Origin: Streptomyces sp. NRRL B-24085
Lineage (GTDB): Bacteria; Actinomycetota; Actinomycetes; Streptomycetales; Streptomycetaceae
NCBI RefSeq assembly: GCF_001282115.1
Contig: NZ_LJBR01000057.1
Coordinates: 1 to 54,436 of the forward strand
Direction: 5' to 3'
Length of the DNA stretch: 54,436 nt
The position numbers were made by a program, and so were the translations under genes. Position 1 is the first letter of the stretch. Each line of letters starts with the position of its first letter. The notes beneath the pieces are model-generated. The model was not told the origin of the DNA. It worked only from the letters and a program-made list of their open reading frames with translations, and searched no databases. This document shows positions 25,093 to 33,222 of this stretch, piece by piece.

Positions 25093-25710
25093 ATGGCTGA
25101 CATGGGGGAGTTCCGGGACGCGGTCACGGCATGGGCGGCGGGTGGCCCCGGCGAGCCGGCACGCGAACTGGCCGCACGACTGTCCGTCCGGACCGTCGTC
25201 CTGCTCGAAGGACCGAGCGACGTGGCGGCGGTCGAGGCCCTGGCCGCGAGCCGGGGCCGGGACCTGGCCGCCGAGGGGCTCTGCGTCCTGGCGATGGGCG
25301 GGGCGATGAGCGTCGGCCGTTTCGCCGGACTGCTGGGCCCGTCGGGCCTGGGCCTGCGCCTGACGGGACTGTGCGACGAGCGGGAACGGCCCTTCTACGC
25401 CCGGGGCTGGGAACGGGCCGGTGCGGGGCAGGACGGGTACTTCGTCTGCGCGGCGGACCTGGAGGACGAGCTCATCCGCGCGCTGGGTGTGCCACGGGTG
25501 CGCGAACTCGTGCGCGAGGAGGGCGAGCTGCGGCAACTCCAGACGTTCCTGTCCCAGCCCGCCCAGCGGGACCGCACGGCCCAGCAGCAGTTGCGGCGCT
25601 TCATCGGCACGAAGTCGGGCCGCAAGATCCACTACGGCCGCGTCCTCGTGGAGGCCCTCGACCCGGACCGCGTACCGGCCCCGCTGGACGACCTCTTCGC
25701 CGCCCTCTGA
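25093..25710 (+). CDS. Stand-alone TOPRIM (OLD-type) protein
   Basis: A 205-residue protein consisting almost only of a TOPRIM nucleotidyl-transferase/hydrolase fold. The visible elements are VVLLEGPSDVAAVEAL with Glu39, LCVLAMGGAMSVGRF, GLCDERERPFY with Asp95, and AADLEDELIRALG with acidic residues at 122-125. This order matches the TOPRIM domain of OLD-family ATP-dependent nucleases, but the ABC ATPase half is absent. ATG at 25093 gives MADMGEF; GTG at 25072 would add seven residues, and neither has a good ribosome site. The function is unknown; DNA repair, defence or RNA processing are possible. Confidence 0.8.
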   Translation: MADMGEFRDAVTAWAAGGPGEPARELAARLSVRTVVLLEGPSDVAAVEALAASRGRDLAAEGLCVLAMGGAMSVGRFAGLLGPSGLGLRLTGLCDERERPFYARGWERAGAGQDGYFVCAADLEDELIRALGVPRVRELVREEGELRQLQTFLSQPAQRDRTAQQQLRRFIGTKSGRKIHYGRVLVEALDPDRVPAPLDDLFAAL

Positions 25711-25728
25711 GAGGGCATCTCCCGCCCG

Positions 25729-25836
25729 GGAGCACCGGAGGCACTGGCCTCGAAGAGCGCCGGGAGCAGCGGAAGCACCGGCCTCGAAGAGCACCGAGAA
25801 CACCCCGAGCACCCCGAGCACCGCGAGCACCGGCAG
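25729..25836. repeat. Low-complexity GAGCACC repeat tract
   Basis: The gap after the TOPRIM gene contains repeated GAGCACC(G/C) units, densest at about 25786-25836, and two copies of GGCCTCGAAGAGC. Units are irregular in length. The plus strand has no supported gene, and the minus-strand open frame across the tract is a compositional artefact. Confidence 0.7.
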
Positions 25837-25930
25837 GCGTGCGCGGGGACGTGGGCGCCCCGGATCACCCGAGTCGGGCGGGGGAGGAACGGTGTGCGTG
25901 GCGTGTTCACCGATATCACCGCCGGGGGTC

Positions 25931-25983
25931 TTGTTAGGACAATCGCCGGGATCTAGGGTCGACCCGGGGAGCAAGCGCTTTCC
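25931..25983 (+). promoter_or_regulatory. Promoter and LacI-type operator of the oxidoreductase operon
   Basis: TTGTTA (25931-25936) and TAGGGT (25954-25959) are 17 bases apart. Directly downstream, GCAAGCGCTTTCC (25971-25983) contains the palindromic core AAGCGCTT with central CG, like known actinobacterial LacI/CRE-type operators. It sits near the predicted transcription start, a typical repressing position. No LacI gene is adjacent. Confidence 0.65.
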
Positions 25984-26026
25984 CCGCATGCCAGCGTCCC
26001 CTCGCCGGACGTCCCAGGAGGACCGT

Positions 26027-27139
26027 ATGCCCCGTCCAGCCCGCCGCCGCGCAGCCGTGGTCGGCACCGGCGCCATCGTCAGCGGCAGCCACCTGTCCGC
26101 GCTCAGGGCCCACGCCGAGCGCACGGAACTGGTCGCCACCGTCGACGTGGACCAGGGCAGACTCGACGCCTTCCGCGAACTCGCGGGCGGCCAGGTCGCC
26201 GGGTACACCTCGGTCGACGAGATGCTGGACGCCGTACGCCCCGACCTGGTCCTGATCGGCACCCCGCCGTCGCTGCACCGGGAGCAGACGGTGGCCGCCC
26301 TCAAGGCAGGCGCCTGGGTGCTGTGCGAGAAGCCGCTGACACTGTCGCTCGCCGAGTACGACGAGATCGCCGCCGCCGAGGAGGCGTCCGGCGCCTACGC
26401 CTCCGTGGTCTTCCAGCACCGCTACGGCTCCGGCGCCGTCCACGCCCGCGAGCTGATCACGAGCGGCGAGCTGGGCGCCCCCAGGGTCGCGCACTGCCAG
26501 ACCACCTGGCACCGGGACGCCGCCTACTACGCCGTACCGTGGCGCGGCACCTGGGCGAGCGAGGGCGGCGGCCCGACCATGGGCCACGGCATCCACCAGT
26601 ACGACCTCCTCCTGCATCTGCTCGGCCCCTGGGCGGAGATCCGCGCCATGGCCGCCCGGCTGGTCCACGACACCGAGAGCGAGGACGTCTCCACCGCCCT
26701 CGTCCGCTTCGAGAACGGCGCCCTCGCCACCGTCGTCAACAGCGTGCTGTCGCCCGACGAGGTGAGCCGCATCCGCATCGACTGCGCCGACGCCACCGTC
26801 GAACTCACCCATCTGTACGGACACCGCAACGAGGACTGGACCTACACGCCCGCCCCCCACGTGGCCGCCGACCGCGTCGACGCCTGGCGTACGCCGACCG
26901 CCGACGTGCCCAGTTCCCACACGGCCCAGCTGGGCGCGCTCCTCGACGCGTACGACAACGGTGTCAGGCCCCCCGGCAGCGGCGCCGACGCACGTGCCAC
27001 GCTCGAGTTCGCCGCCGCGCTCTACAAGTCCGCGTTCACGGGGAAGCCCGTCCACGCGGGCGAGATCGCGCCGGGCGACCCTTTCTACCCGGCCATGCAC
27101 GGCGACCACCCCCATTGGGCCCCCAAGGAGCGCGCATGA
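26027..27139 (+). CDS. Gfo/Idh/MocA-family oxidoreductase
   Basis: A 370-residue NAD(P)-dependent sugar or polyol dehydrogenase. The N-terminal Rossmann domain has VVGTGAIVSGSHL (11-23) and the conserved AGAWVLCEKPLTLS with Glu101-Lys102-Pro103, where the lysine is catalytic. The C-terminal domain has EGGGPTMGHGIHQYDLL with the usual metal/substrate histidines. ATG at 26027 follows AGGAGG at six bases. It is the first gene of a three-gene run in which each stop overlaps the next start by four bases. The group probably acts on one sugar or its lactone (inference). Confidence 0.92.
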   Translation: MPRPARRRAAVVGTGAIVSGSHLSALRAHAERTELVATVDVDQGRLDAFRELAGGQVAGYTSVDEMLDAVRPDLVLIGTPPSLHREQTVAALKAGAWVLCEKPLTLSLAEYDEIAAAEEASGAYASVVFQHRYGSGAVHARELITSGELGAPRVAHCQTTWHRDAAYYAVPWRGTWASEGGGPTMGHGIHQYDLLLHLLGPWAEIRAMAARLVHDTESEDVSTALVRFENGALATVVNSVLSPDEVSRIRIDCADATVELTHLYGHRNEDWTYTPAPHVAADRVDAWRTPTADVPSSHTAQLGALLDAYDNGVRPPGSGADARATLEFAAALYKSAFTGKPVHAGEIAPGDPFYPAMHGDHPHWAPKERA

Positions 27140-28062
27140 GCATCCGCGTCAGCCACGTCCACGGCGAGCACATCGCCGTCGAGGCGGCGAACGGCACGGA
27201 GATCCTCCGCTACGTCTACCGCCCCGACCCCGACGCCTTCGAGGCCCAAAAGCCGTACGCCCACCCGGTGCGCACCCTCGGAGGCCGCACGGTGACCGGC
27301 TACCGGCCCAACGACCACCGCTGGCACAAGGGCCTCCAGATGACGGCGAGCCATCTGTCCGGGCAGAACTTCTGGGGCGGCAACTGCTATGTCCACGGCC
27401 AGGGTTACCTCCCCCTGCCGGAGCGCGTCGGCTCGATGCGGCACGACGGCTTCACCGCGTTCCAGGCCGGCGAGGCCCGGCTGGACGTGACCGAGGCGCT
27501 GACCTGGGTGGAGAACGGCGGCGAGGAGTGGGCCCGGGAGGAGCGCGGACTCGCCGTCCACTCGGTCGACGAGGAGGCCGGCTCCTGGGTGCTCGACTGG
27601 TCGATCCGGCTCACCAACCTGCGGGCCGAGCCGCTCGCCTTCGGTTCCCCCACCACCGCGGGCCGGGACATGGCCGGGTACACGGGGCTCCAGTGGCGCG
27701 GCCCCCGCGACTTCACCGGTGGCGCGGTCTTCGGCCCGGACACCGACGCGGACGCGGACAAGCTGATGGGCAGCCAGAGCCCCTGGCTCGCCTTCAGCGC
27801 CGAGCACGACGACGTGGACGCCCATTCCACGCTCGTCTTCGCGCACGCCCCGGAGAACCTCGATCCGGGGTCCGCGATCCACGAGTCGCACTGGTTCGTG
27901 CGCTCCGAGCCCTTCCCGACGGTCGCGTTCTCGTGGGCGTTCTTCGAGGAGTTCGAGCTGCCGCCGGGGGAGTCCTTCGCGTACCGCTACCGGCTGGTCG
28001 TGGCCGACGGCGCCTGGGACGAGGACCGCGTCTCCGCGCGCCTGGAAGGCCTGCCCTGGTGA
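27136..28062 (+). CDS. PmoA-like (DUF6807) protein
   Basis: A 308-residue beta-rich protein resembling the PmoA/DUF6807 family. Characteristic stretches are YVYRPDPDAFEAQKPYAHPV, VTGYRPNDHRWHKGLQMT, QNFWGGNCYVHGQGY, FGSPTTAGRDMAGYTGLQW and FFEEFELPPGESFAYRYR. The name comes from methane-oxidation operons, but these soluble proteins usually occur in sugar-catabolic operons beside Gfo/Idh/MocA oxidoreductases, as here. Its ATG overlaps the preceding stop (ATGA). Its enzymatic activity is not established. Confidence 0.82.
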   Translation: MSIRVSHVHGEHIAVEAANGTEILRYVYRPDPDAFEAQKPYAHPVRTLGGRTVTGYRPNDHRWHKGLQMTASHLSGQNFWGGNCYVHGQGYLPLPERVGSMRHDGFTAFQAGEARLDVTEALTWVENGGEEWAREERGLAVHSVDEEAGSWVLDWSIRLTNLRAEPLAFGSPTTAGRDMAGYTGLQWRGPRDFTGGAVFGPDTDADADKLMGSQSPWLAFSAEHDDVDAHSTLVFAHAPENLDPGSAIHESHWFVRSEPFPTVAFSWAFFEEFELPPGESFAYRYRLVVADGAWDEDRVSARLEGLPW

Positions 28063-28808
28063 AGCCGGGCCTTCCCCACCCGCTGCCGGGTGCCGTGGGT
28101 CTGTCCCACCTGAGCGCCTACGACTGGGAGGCCGCCGACGGCGTCTGCGGCGGCAGCCCGCACCTGCACCTGGTGTGCACCGAGGCGTACGTCGTCACCG
28201 GCGGCCGGGGCGCAGTGCAGACGCTGAGCCCGGACGGCTACCGCGAGATCTTCCTGGAGCCCGGCTCGATCGCCTGGTTCACCCCGGGGACCGTGCACCG
28301 CATGGTCCAGGGCGGTGATCTGCGCATCACCGTGCTGATGCAGAACAGCGGCCTGCCCGAGGCCGGGGACGCCGTCTTCACCTTCCCGCCGGAGGTCCTC
28401 GCCGACCCGGCGCGGTACGCCGCCGCGGCCCTGCTCCCGCCGGGCACCGGACCGGAGACGGCCGCCGCCGCCCGACGCCGCAGGGACCTCGCCGTCGAGG
28501 GCTACCTCGTGCTGCGCGAGGCCCTGGCCGGCGGCGACAACGGCCCCTTCCTGGAGTTCCAGCGGACCGCCGCCCGACTGGTGCGGGACAAGGTGCCCCA
28601 CTGGCGCGAGCTGTGGCGGGCCGGCGCCCTGGCCACCGCCGAGCGCACCGGCGCCCAGCTCGACGCGCTCGCGTCCGGCGAACCGGCGTACCTGGGCGAG
28701 GCCACCGCCCACGAGGCCGCGCCGACCCGGCTCGGCGGCTTCGGGATGTGCGGCAGACGCGACGAGTACAACCTGCCGGGGACGACAGTGCCGTACGGCG
28801 GCCTGTGA
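28059..28808 (+). CDS. Cupin-domain protein
   Basis: A 249-residue protein. The first ~110 residues form a cupin barrel: SPHLHLVCTEAYVVTGGRGAVQ gives motif 1 with His, Glu and following turn, and EPGSIAWFTPGTVHRMV gives motif 2. The second half is helical (ETAAAARRRRDLAVEGYLVL, FLEFQRTAARLVRDKVPHW), with no family recognised. The GTG at 28059 overlaps the preceding stop by four bases, making it the third coupled gene. Cupins in such operons act as sugar isomerases, epimerases or lactone enzymes. The exact role is unknown. Confidence 0.82.
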   Translation: MKPGLPHPLPGAVGLSHLSAYDWEAADGVCGGSPHLHLVCTEAYVVTGGRGAVQTLSPDGYREIFLEPGSIAWFTPGTVHRMVQGGDLRITVLMQNSGLPEAGDAVFTFPPEVLADPARYAAAALLPPGTGPETAAAARRRRDLAVEGYLVLREALAGGDNGPFLEFQRTAARLVRDKVPHWRELWRAGALATAERTGAQLDALASGEPAYLGEATAHEAAPTRLGGFGMCGRRDEYNLPGTTVPYGGL

Positions 28809-28821
28809 CACCCCTGCACGC

Positions 28822-28830
28822 GGGGGGGGG
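28822..28830. repeat. G9 homopolymer
   Basis: Nine consecutive G residues lie 14 bases after the cupin stop codon, in a 247-base intergenic gap that is otherwise unremarkable apart from a 7-bp hairpin (29016-29036) just upstream of the phospholipase gene. Confidence 0.9.
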
Positions 28831-29055
28831 AGTTGCAAGGGGGCGTGGACGGTCCACGGGTGCTGCGCAGGTCGGGAGAGTCCGACTCGCCGCCGCGCGT
28901 GTCGGCGCTGACGGCCGTCCAGTCCGGCTCACCCTCAATCCCCGGAGTTCAGCGGGCATTTGAGCGCACGGAGTGTAGGCGACATCCGCGAAGCCCATCA
29001 TCTTGACATGGACCTGCGGCCCGACGGGCGGGCCGCGGTCTCATGGAGGTGTGGA

Positions 29056-29508
29056 ATGCACCGCAGACTCGCCACCGCACTGAGCGCCTCGACGCTGGCC
29101 CTCGTCACCGTCGTCGCCACCGCAGCCACCGCCGACGCCGCCCCCGCCGACAAGTCCCAGGTCCTCGCTAGCTGGACGCAGACCAGCGCCTCCAGTTACA
29201 CCACGTGGGCCGCCGCCCGCGCCGACCGGGCCCCCTGGAGCGCCTACGCCTTCGACTGGTCGACCGACTACTGCTCCTCCTCGCCGGACAACCCCTTCGG
29301 CTTCCCCTTCTCGATGTCCTGCGCCCGCCACGACTTCGGCTACCGCAACTACAAGGCCGCGGGCGCCTTCAGCGCCAACAAGTCCCGCCTCGACAGCGCC
29401 TTCTACGAGGACCTCAAGCGGGTCTGCGCCAAGTACGGCGGCGGGACGAAGTCCGCGTGCGACAGCACCGCCTGGACCTACTACCAGGCGGTGAAGGCGT
29501 TCGGCTGA
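29056..29508 (+). CDS. Secreted phospholipase A2 (Streptomyces type)
   Basis: A 150-residue exported lipase. Residues 1-28 are a signal peptide ending in ADA. The mature enzyme (~122 residues) has FDWSTDYCSSSPDNPFGFPF and MSCARHDFGYRNYK, where His92-Asp93 form the catalytic dyad, then the Cys pairs at CAKYGGGTKSACDS that match the two disulfides of the Streptomyces prokaryotic PLA2 group. It hydrolyses the sn-2 ester of phospholipids with calcium. ATG at 29056 follows GGAGGTG. It appears monocistronic, with a strong terminator just after the stop. Confidence 0.95.
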   Translation: MHRRLATALSASTLALVTVVATAATADAAPADKSQVLASWTQTSASSYTTWAAARADRAPWSAYAFDWSTDYCSSSPDNPFGFPFSMSCARHDFGYRNYKAAGAFSANKSRLDSAFYEDLKRVCAKYGGGTKSACDSTAWTYYQAVKAFG

Positions 29509-29518
29509 CGAGATGAGC

Positions 29519-29547
29519 GCGGGCAGGGGATGAGCTCCCCTGCCCGC
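29519..29547. terminator. Bidirectional terminator between PLA2 and copA
   Basis: A perfect 12-bp stem (GCGGGCAGGGGA and its complement) with the five-base loop TGAGC lies in the 43-base gap between the convergent PLA2 and copA stop codons. Confidence 0.88.
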
Positions 29548-29551
29548 CAGG

Positions 29552-31795
29552 TCAGTGGGCCGCCCTGAACGACCGCAGCCGCAGCGAGTTGCCGACCACG
29601 AACACCGACGAGAACGCCATCGCCGCCCCCGCGAGCATCGGGTTGAGCAGTCCGGCCGCCGCCAGCGGCAGCGCGGCCACGTTGTACGCGAACGCCCAGA
29701 ACAGGTTGGACCGGATCGTGCCCAGGGTCCGGCGGGCGAGGCGGATCGCGTCCGCCGCGGCCCGCAGGTCGCCCCGGACGAGGGTCAGGTCACCGGCCTC
29801 GATCGCGGCGTCCGTGCCGGTGCCCATGGCCAGTCCCAGGTCGGCCCGGGCCAGCGCCGCCGCGTCGTTGACGCCGTCACCGACCATCGCGACCGAACGG
29901 CCCTCGGCCTGAAGGCGCTTGACGACGTCGACCTTGTCCTGCGGCAGGACCTCGGCGATCACGTGCTCGGCGGCGATGCCGACCTCCCGGGCGACGGACT
30001 CGGCCACGGCCCGGTTGTCACCGGTCAGCAGGATCGGCGTGAGCCCGAGACCCCGCAGCCGGGTGACGGCCTCGCGGCTGGTGTCCTTGACCGCGTCGGC
30101 GACCTCGAGCACGGCCCGTGCCTCCCCGTCCCAGGCGACCGTGATGACCGTACGGCCGGACGACTCCGCGGCGGCCCTCCTGAGCCGCAGCTCCTCCGGC
30201 AGCTCGATCGCCCAGTCCGCGAGCAGCCGCTCGCGTCCGACGAGGACGGCGCGCCTGTCGACGATGCCCTGTACGCCGAGCCCCGGGACGTTCGCGAAGT
30301 CCTCCGGCGCGGGCAGGGAACCCAGCTTCTCCAGCGCCGCGTCGGCGACCGCGCGGGCCACCGGATGCTCGGAGGCATGCTCCAGGGCGCCCGCCAGCCG
30401 CAGGACGTCGGCCTCGTCGGTGCCGGGGACGGTGTGCACGGCCAGCAGGGTCATACGGCCGGTGGTGACGGTGCCGGTCTTGTCCAGGACGACGGTGTCG
30501 ACCCGGCGAGTGGACTCCAGGACCTCAGGGCCCTTGATCAGGATGCCGAGTTGAGCTCCGCGCCCGGTGCCGACCAGCAGCGCGGTGGGCGTGGCGAGAC
30601 CCAGGGCGCACGGGCACGCGATGATCAGTACGGCGACGGCGGCGGTGAACGCGGCGGCCGTACCGGCGCCGTTGCCGAGCCAGAAGCCCAAGGTGCCGAG
30701 CGCGAGCGCGATCACCACCGGCACGAACACCCCGGAGATCCGGTCCGCGAGCCGCTGCGCGGCCGCCTTGCCGTTCTGGGCGTCCTCGACCAGCTTGGCC
30801 ATCCTGGCGAGTTGGGTGTCCGCGCCGACCCGGGTCGCCTCGACGACGAGCCGTCCGCCCGCGTTGAGGGTGGCGCCGGTGACGGAGTCTCCGGGGGTGA
30901 CCTCCACCGGTACCGACTCGCCGGTGAGCATCGAGGCGTCCACGGCGGAGGAGCCCTCGACGACGGTCCCGTCGGTGGCGATCTTCTCGCCGGGACGGAC
31001 GAGGAAGCGGTCGCCCACCTTCAACTCGCCGACAGGCACGGTCTCTTCGTGACCGCCCGCGTGCAGCACGGTCACGTTCTTCGCGCCGAGCTCCAGCAGC
31101 GCCTTCAGGGCCGCGCCCGCCTTGCGCTTGGAGCGGGCCTCGAAGTACCGGCCGGCCAGGATGAACGCCGTGACCCCGGCCGCGGCCTCCAGGTACAGGT
31201 TGCCGGTGCCGTCACCGCGGGCGATCGTCAGCTCGAAGGGGTGCTTCATGCCCGGTGTGCCCGCGGTCCCGAGGAACAGCGCCCACAGCGACCAGCCGAA
31301 GGCGGCCGTCGTACCGACCGAGATCAGCGTGTCCATGGTCGCCGCGCCATGCCGGGCGTTGGTGAACGCCGCCTTGTGGAAGGGCCACCCGGCGTACGTC
31401 ACCACGGGCGCCGCCAGCGTCAGCGACAGCCACTGCCAGTACTCGAACTGGAGCGCCGGGACCATCGCCATCGCGACGACGGGCACCGCCAGCACCACGG
31501 CGGTCACCAACCGCTCGCGCAGGGACCGCAGTTCGTCGGGCTCGTCCGCGTCGGGGGCGGCCGGCTCGGGTGGCGCCGGTTCCTGGGCGGTGTACCCCGT
31601 CTTCTCGACCGTGGCTATCAGATCCTGGACCGAGACGTCCGCGGTGTGGGTGACCCGGGCCTTCTCGGTGGCGTAGTTGACGGTGGCGGTGACCCCGTCC
31701 ATCCGGTTGAGCTTCTTCTCGATGCGCGCCGCACACGAGGCGCAGGTCATGCCGCCGATGGCGAGCTCGGTCTCGGCCGCTGCGGTGGTGGTCAT
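29552..31795 (-). CDS. copA: Copper-transporting P1B-type ATPase
   Basis: A 747-residue ATP-driven copper exporter. The N-terminal heavy-metal-associated domain has [11 protein letters not shown] (Cys18, Cys21). Eight membrane helices are predicted, with the ion-binding CPC at 394-396 in [13 protein letters not shown]. The actuator motif is [10 protein letters not shown], the phosphorylated Asp438 lies in [17 protein letters not shown] holds the HP dipeptide, and [12 protein letters not shown] is the hinge motif. ATG at 31795 follows GAGGAG. It is divergent from an exported His-rich protein, and the shared region carries two CsoR-like boxes, so copper-induced derepression is likely. Confidence 0.95.
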   Translation of the reverse strand: MTTTAAAETELAIGGMTCASCAARIEKKLNRMDGVTATVNYATEKARVTHTADVSVQDLIATVEKTGYTAQEPAPPEPAAPDADEPDELRSLRERLVTAVVLAVPVVAMAMVPALQFEYWQWLSLTLAAPVVTYAGWPFHKAAFTNARHGAATMDTLISVGTTAAFGWSLWALFLGTAGTPGMKHPFELTIARGDGTGNLYLEAAAGVTAFILAGRYFEARSKRKAGAALKALLELGAKNVTVLHAGGHEETVPVGELKVGDRFLVRPGEKIATDGTVVEGSSAVDASMLTGESVPVEVTPGDSVTGATLNAGGRLVVEATRVGADTQLARMAKLVEDAQNGKAAAQRLADRISGVFVPVVIALALGTLGFWLGNGAGTAAAFTAAVAVLIIACPCALGLATPTALLVGTGRGAQLGILIKGPEVLESTRRVDTVVLDKTGTVTTGRMTLLAVHTVPGTDEADVLRLAGALEHASEHPVARAVADAALEKLGSLPAPEDFANVPGLGVQGIVDRRAVLVGRERLLADWAIELPEELRLRRAAAESSGRTVITVAWDGEARAVLEVADAVKDTSREAVTRLRGLGLTPILLTGDNRAVAESVAREVGIAAEHVIAEVLPQDKVDVVKRLQAEGRSVAMVGDGVNDAAALARADLGLAMGTGTDAAIEAGDLTLVRGDLRAAADAIRLARRTLGTIRSNLFWAFAYNVAALPLAAAGLLNPMLAGAAMAFSSVFVVGNSLRLRSFRAAH

Positions 31796-31845
31796 CGGGC
31801 TGCTCCTCGTGGATACGGGGCGGGGGTATGCTGTGACGCGTCTCC

Positions 31846-31915
31846 TGTATACCCCGGGTAGGTATCCAGAGCAAGCGATCGAGCGGCTTGACTTGATACC
31901 CCCCAGGGGTATGGT
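31846..31915. promoter_or_regulatory. Divergent copper promoters with CsoR-like boxes
   Basis: Minus strand, for copA: TTGCTC (31874-31869), 17-base spacer, TATACA (31851-31846). Its spacer and -10 overlap ATACCCC-GGG-TAGGTAT (31849-31865). Plus strand, for the His-rich gene: TTGACT (31888-31893), 16-base spacer, TATGGT (31910-31915). Its spacer holds ATACCCC-CCA-GGGGTAT (31896-31912), a perfect 7-3-7 inverted repeat. The ATACCCC/GGGGTAT form matches the published pattern of CsoR operators. No csoR gene lies in the window. Confidence 0.82.
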
Positions 31916-31955
31916 GAAGTGCAGAGGGAACCCTGTCGAGCCGGAGGAGCCGGTC

Positions 31956-32936
31956 ATGCACGCTGGACTGAAGATCACCGCGTTCGCCGCCGCGCTGGCA
32001 GCGACGTTCGGCACCGCCTACGGCGTGGGCCAGGGCATGGACCCTGTCGTCGACGACGAGCCGCCCGCCCGCCACGACACGCACGCGAGCGGCGCGGACA
32101 CCGCACAGTCACCGCCGGCCGCACGGGGGTCGGGACACGCGGGGCACTCCGGGCAGGAATCGGCCCCGGCCGGTGGACTCCAGATCTCCGAGGGCGGCTA
32201 CACGCTCGATCTGCGAACCCCCCGCCTCCAGGCCGGACGCACCGCCGACCTCCGTTTCACCGTCCGGGGCGACGACGGCCGCCCGGTCACTGCCTTCCGC
32301 CGGGAGCACGACAAGGAACTCCACCTGATCGTCGCCTCACGCGACCTGAACACCTACCGTCATCTGCACCCCACGCGGGCCGCCGACGGAACCTGGAGCA
32401 TCCCCGTCTCCCTGCCCCGGGCGGGCGGTTACCGGGTCTTCGCCGACTTCACCCCCGACAAGAAGGGCGCCGAGAACCTCACCCTCGGCGCGGACCTGGC
32501 CGTGTCCGGCAGCTACGCGCCGCGGGAGCTGCCGGCGCCGAACACCACCGCCACCACTGACGGCTACCAGGTGAAGCTCGGCGGAGCGCTGCGCCCCGGC
32601 GCCGCCCGCGAACTGAAGCTGACGGTCTCCCGGGAGGGCCGGCCGGTCACCGACCTCCAGCCCTACCTCGGCGCCTACGGCCACCTGGTCGCCCTGCGCT
32701 CCGGCGACCTCGCCTACCTCCACGTCCACCCGAACGGCGAGCCGGGCACCACCCCCGCCGGGCCGGACATCTCCTTCACGGCGACAGCGCCCAGCAGCGG
32801 CAGCTACCGGCTCTTCCTCGACTTCAAGCACGAGGGCAAGGTGCACACCGCCGCGTTCACCGTCAGGGCGGGAGAAGCGGTCGCCGCCCCCGCCCAGGAG
32901 GCCCCCCACGACTCCTCCGCCGACCACGGCCACTGA
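31956..32936 (+). CDS. Exported His-rich copper-module protein
   Basis: A 326-residue protein with one N-terminal hydrophobic segment ([20 protein letters not shown]), giving either a signal peptide or a membrane anchor. A His/Asp-rich linker follows ([23 protein letters not shown]), then two related beta-domains, each ending in similar HLHP/HVHPNG patterns: [18 protein letters not shown] and [20 protein letters not shown]. The C-terminus is DSSADHGH. The paired HxHP loops suggest metal binding outside the membrane. ATG at 31956 follows GGAGGAG. Divergence from copA behind CsoR-like boxes supports a copper-binding or copper-buffering role (inference). Confidence 0.82.
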   Translation: MHAGLKITAFAAALAATFGTAYGVGQGMDPVVDDEPPARHDTHASGADTAQSPPAARGSGHAGHSGQESAPAGGLQISEGGYTLDLRTPRLQAGRTADLRFTVRGDDGRPVTAFRREHDKELHLIVASRDLNTYRHLHPTRAADGTWSIPVSLPRAGGYRVFADFTPDKKGAENLTLGADLAVSGSYAPRELPAPNTTATTDGYQVKLGGALRPGAARELKLTVSREGRPVTDLQPYLGAYGHLVALRSGDLAYLHVHPNGEPGTTPAGPDISFTATAPSSGSYRLFLDFKHEGKVHTAAFTVRAGEAVAAPAQEAPHDSSADHGH

Positions 32937-33222
32937 CGGTCAGCCGATGCGGGCTCCCGTGCCGGCGACCCGCACGCGGGGGTCGCCGGGGCGCAGGGGC
33001 ATGGTGGGTTCGCGGGGACGGTCCGGTGAACACGGTGTCCTACGGGCCAGCCGAGGTGCGGGGTGTACGGGTCGTACATGGGCGCCGCACCCGCGGACTG
33101 GCCCCACGACTCCTCCGCCGACCACGGCCACTGACCGTCAGCCGATGCGGGCTCCCGTGCCGGCGACCCGCACCCTGGGGTCGCCGGGGCGCAGGGTCAC
33201 CGTGAGTTCGCCCGGGCGGCCC
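32904..33222. repeat. Duplicated junction of two convergent gene ends
   Basis: The segment 32904-33024 recurs at 33102-33222, offset by 198 bases. The first ~95 bases are nearly identical, and the rest drifts. Each copy contains the 3' end of the His-rich gene (encoding [13 protein letters not shown]) and, on the other strand, the 3' end of the PhzF gene (encoding LRPGDPRVRVAGTGARIG-stop). Copy one ends the real His-rich gene, and copy two ends the real PhzF gene. The material between them is a decayed remnant. Confidence 0.85.

Noticed and set aside
25729..25836. A CRISPR array
   Set aside because: Repeat units are short, irregular and not separated by unique spacers, and there are no cas genes.
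31813..31829. A third CsoR-like box near the copA start
   Set aside because: Only the right arm GGGGTAT matches; the left arm has three mismatches.
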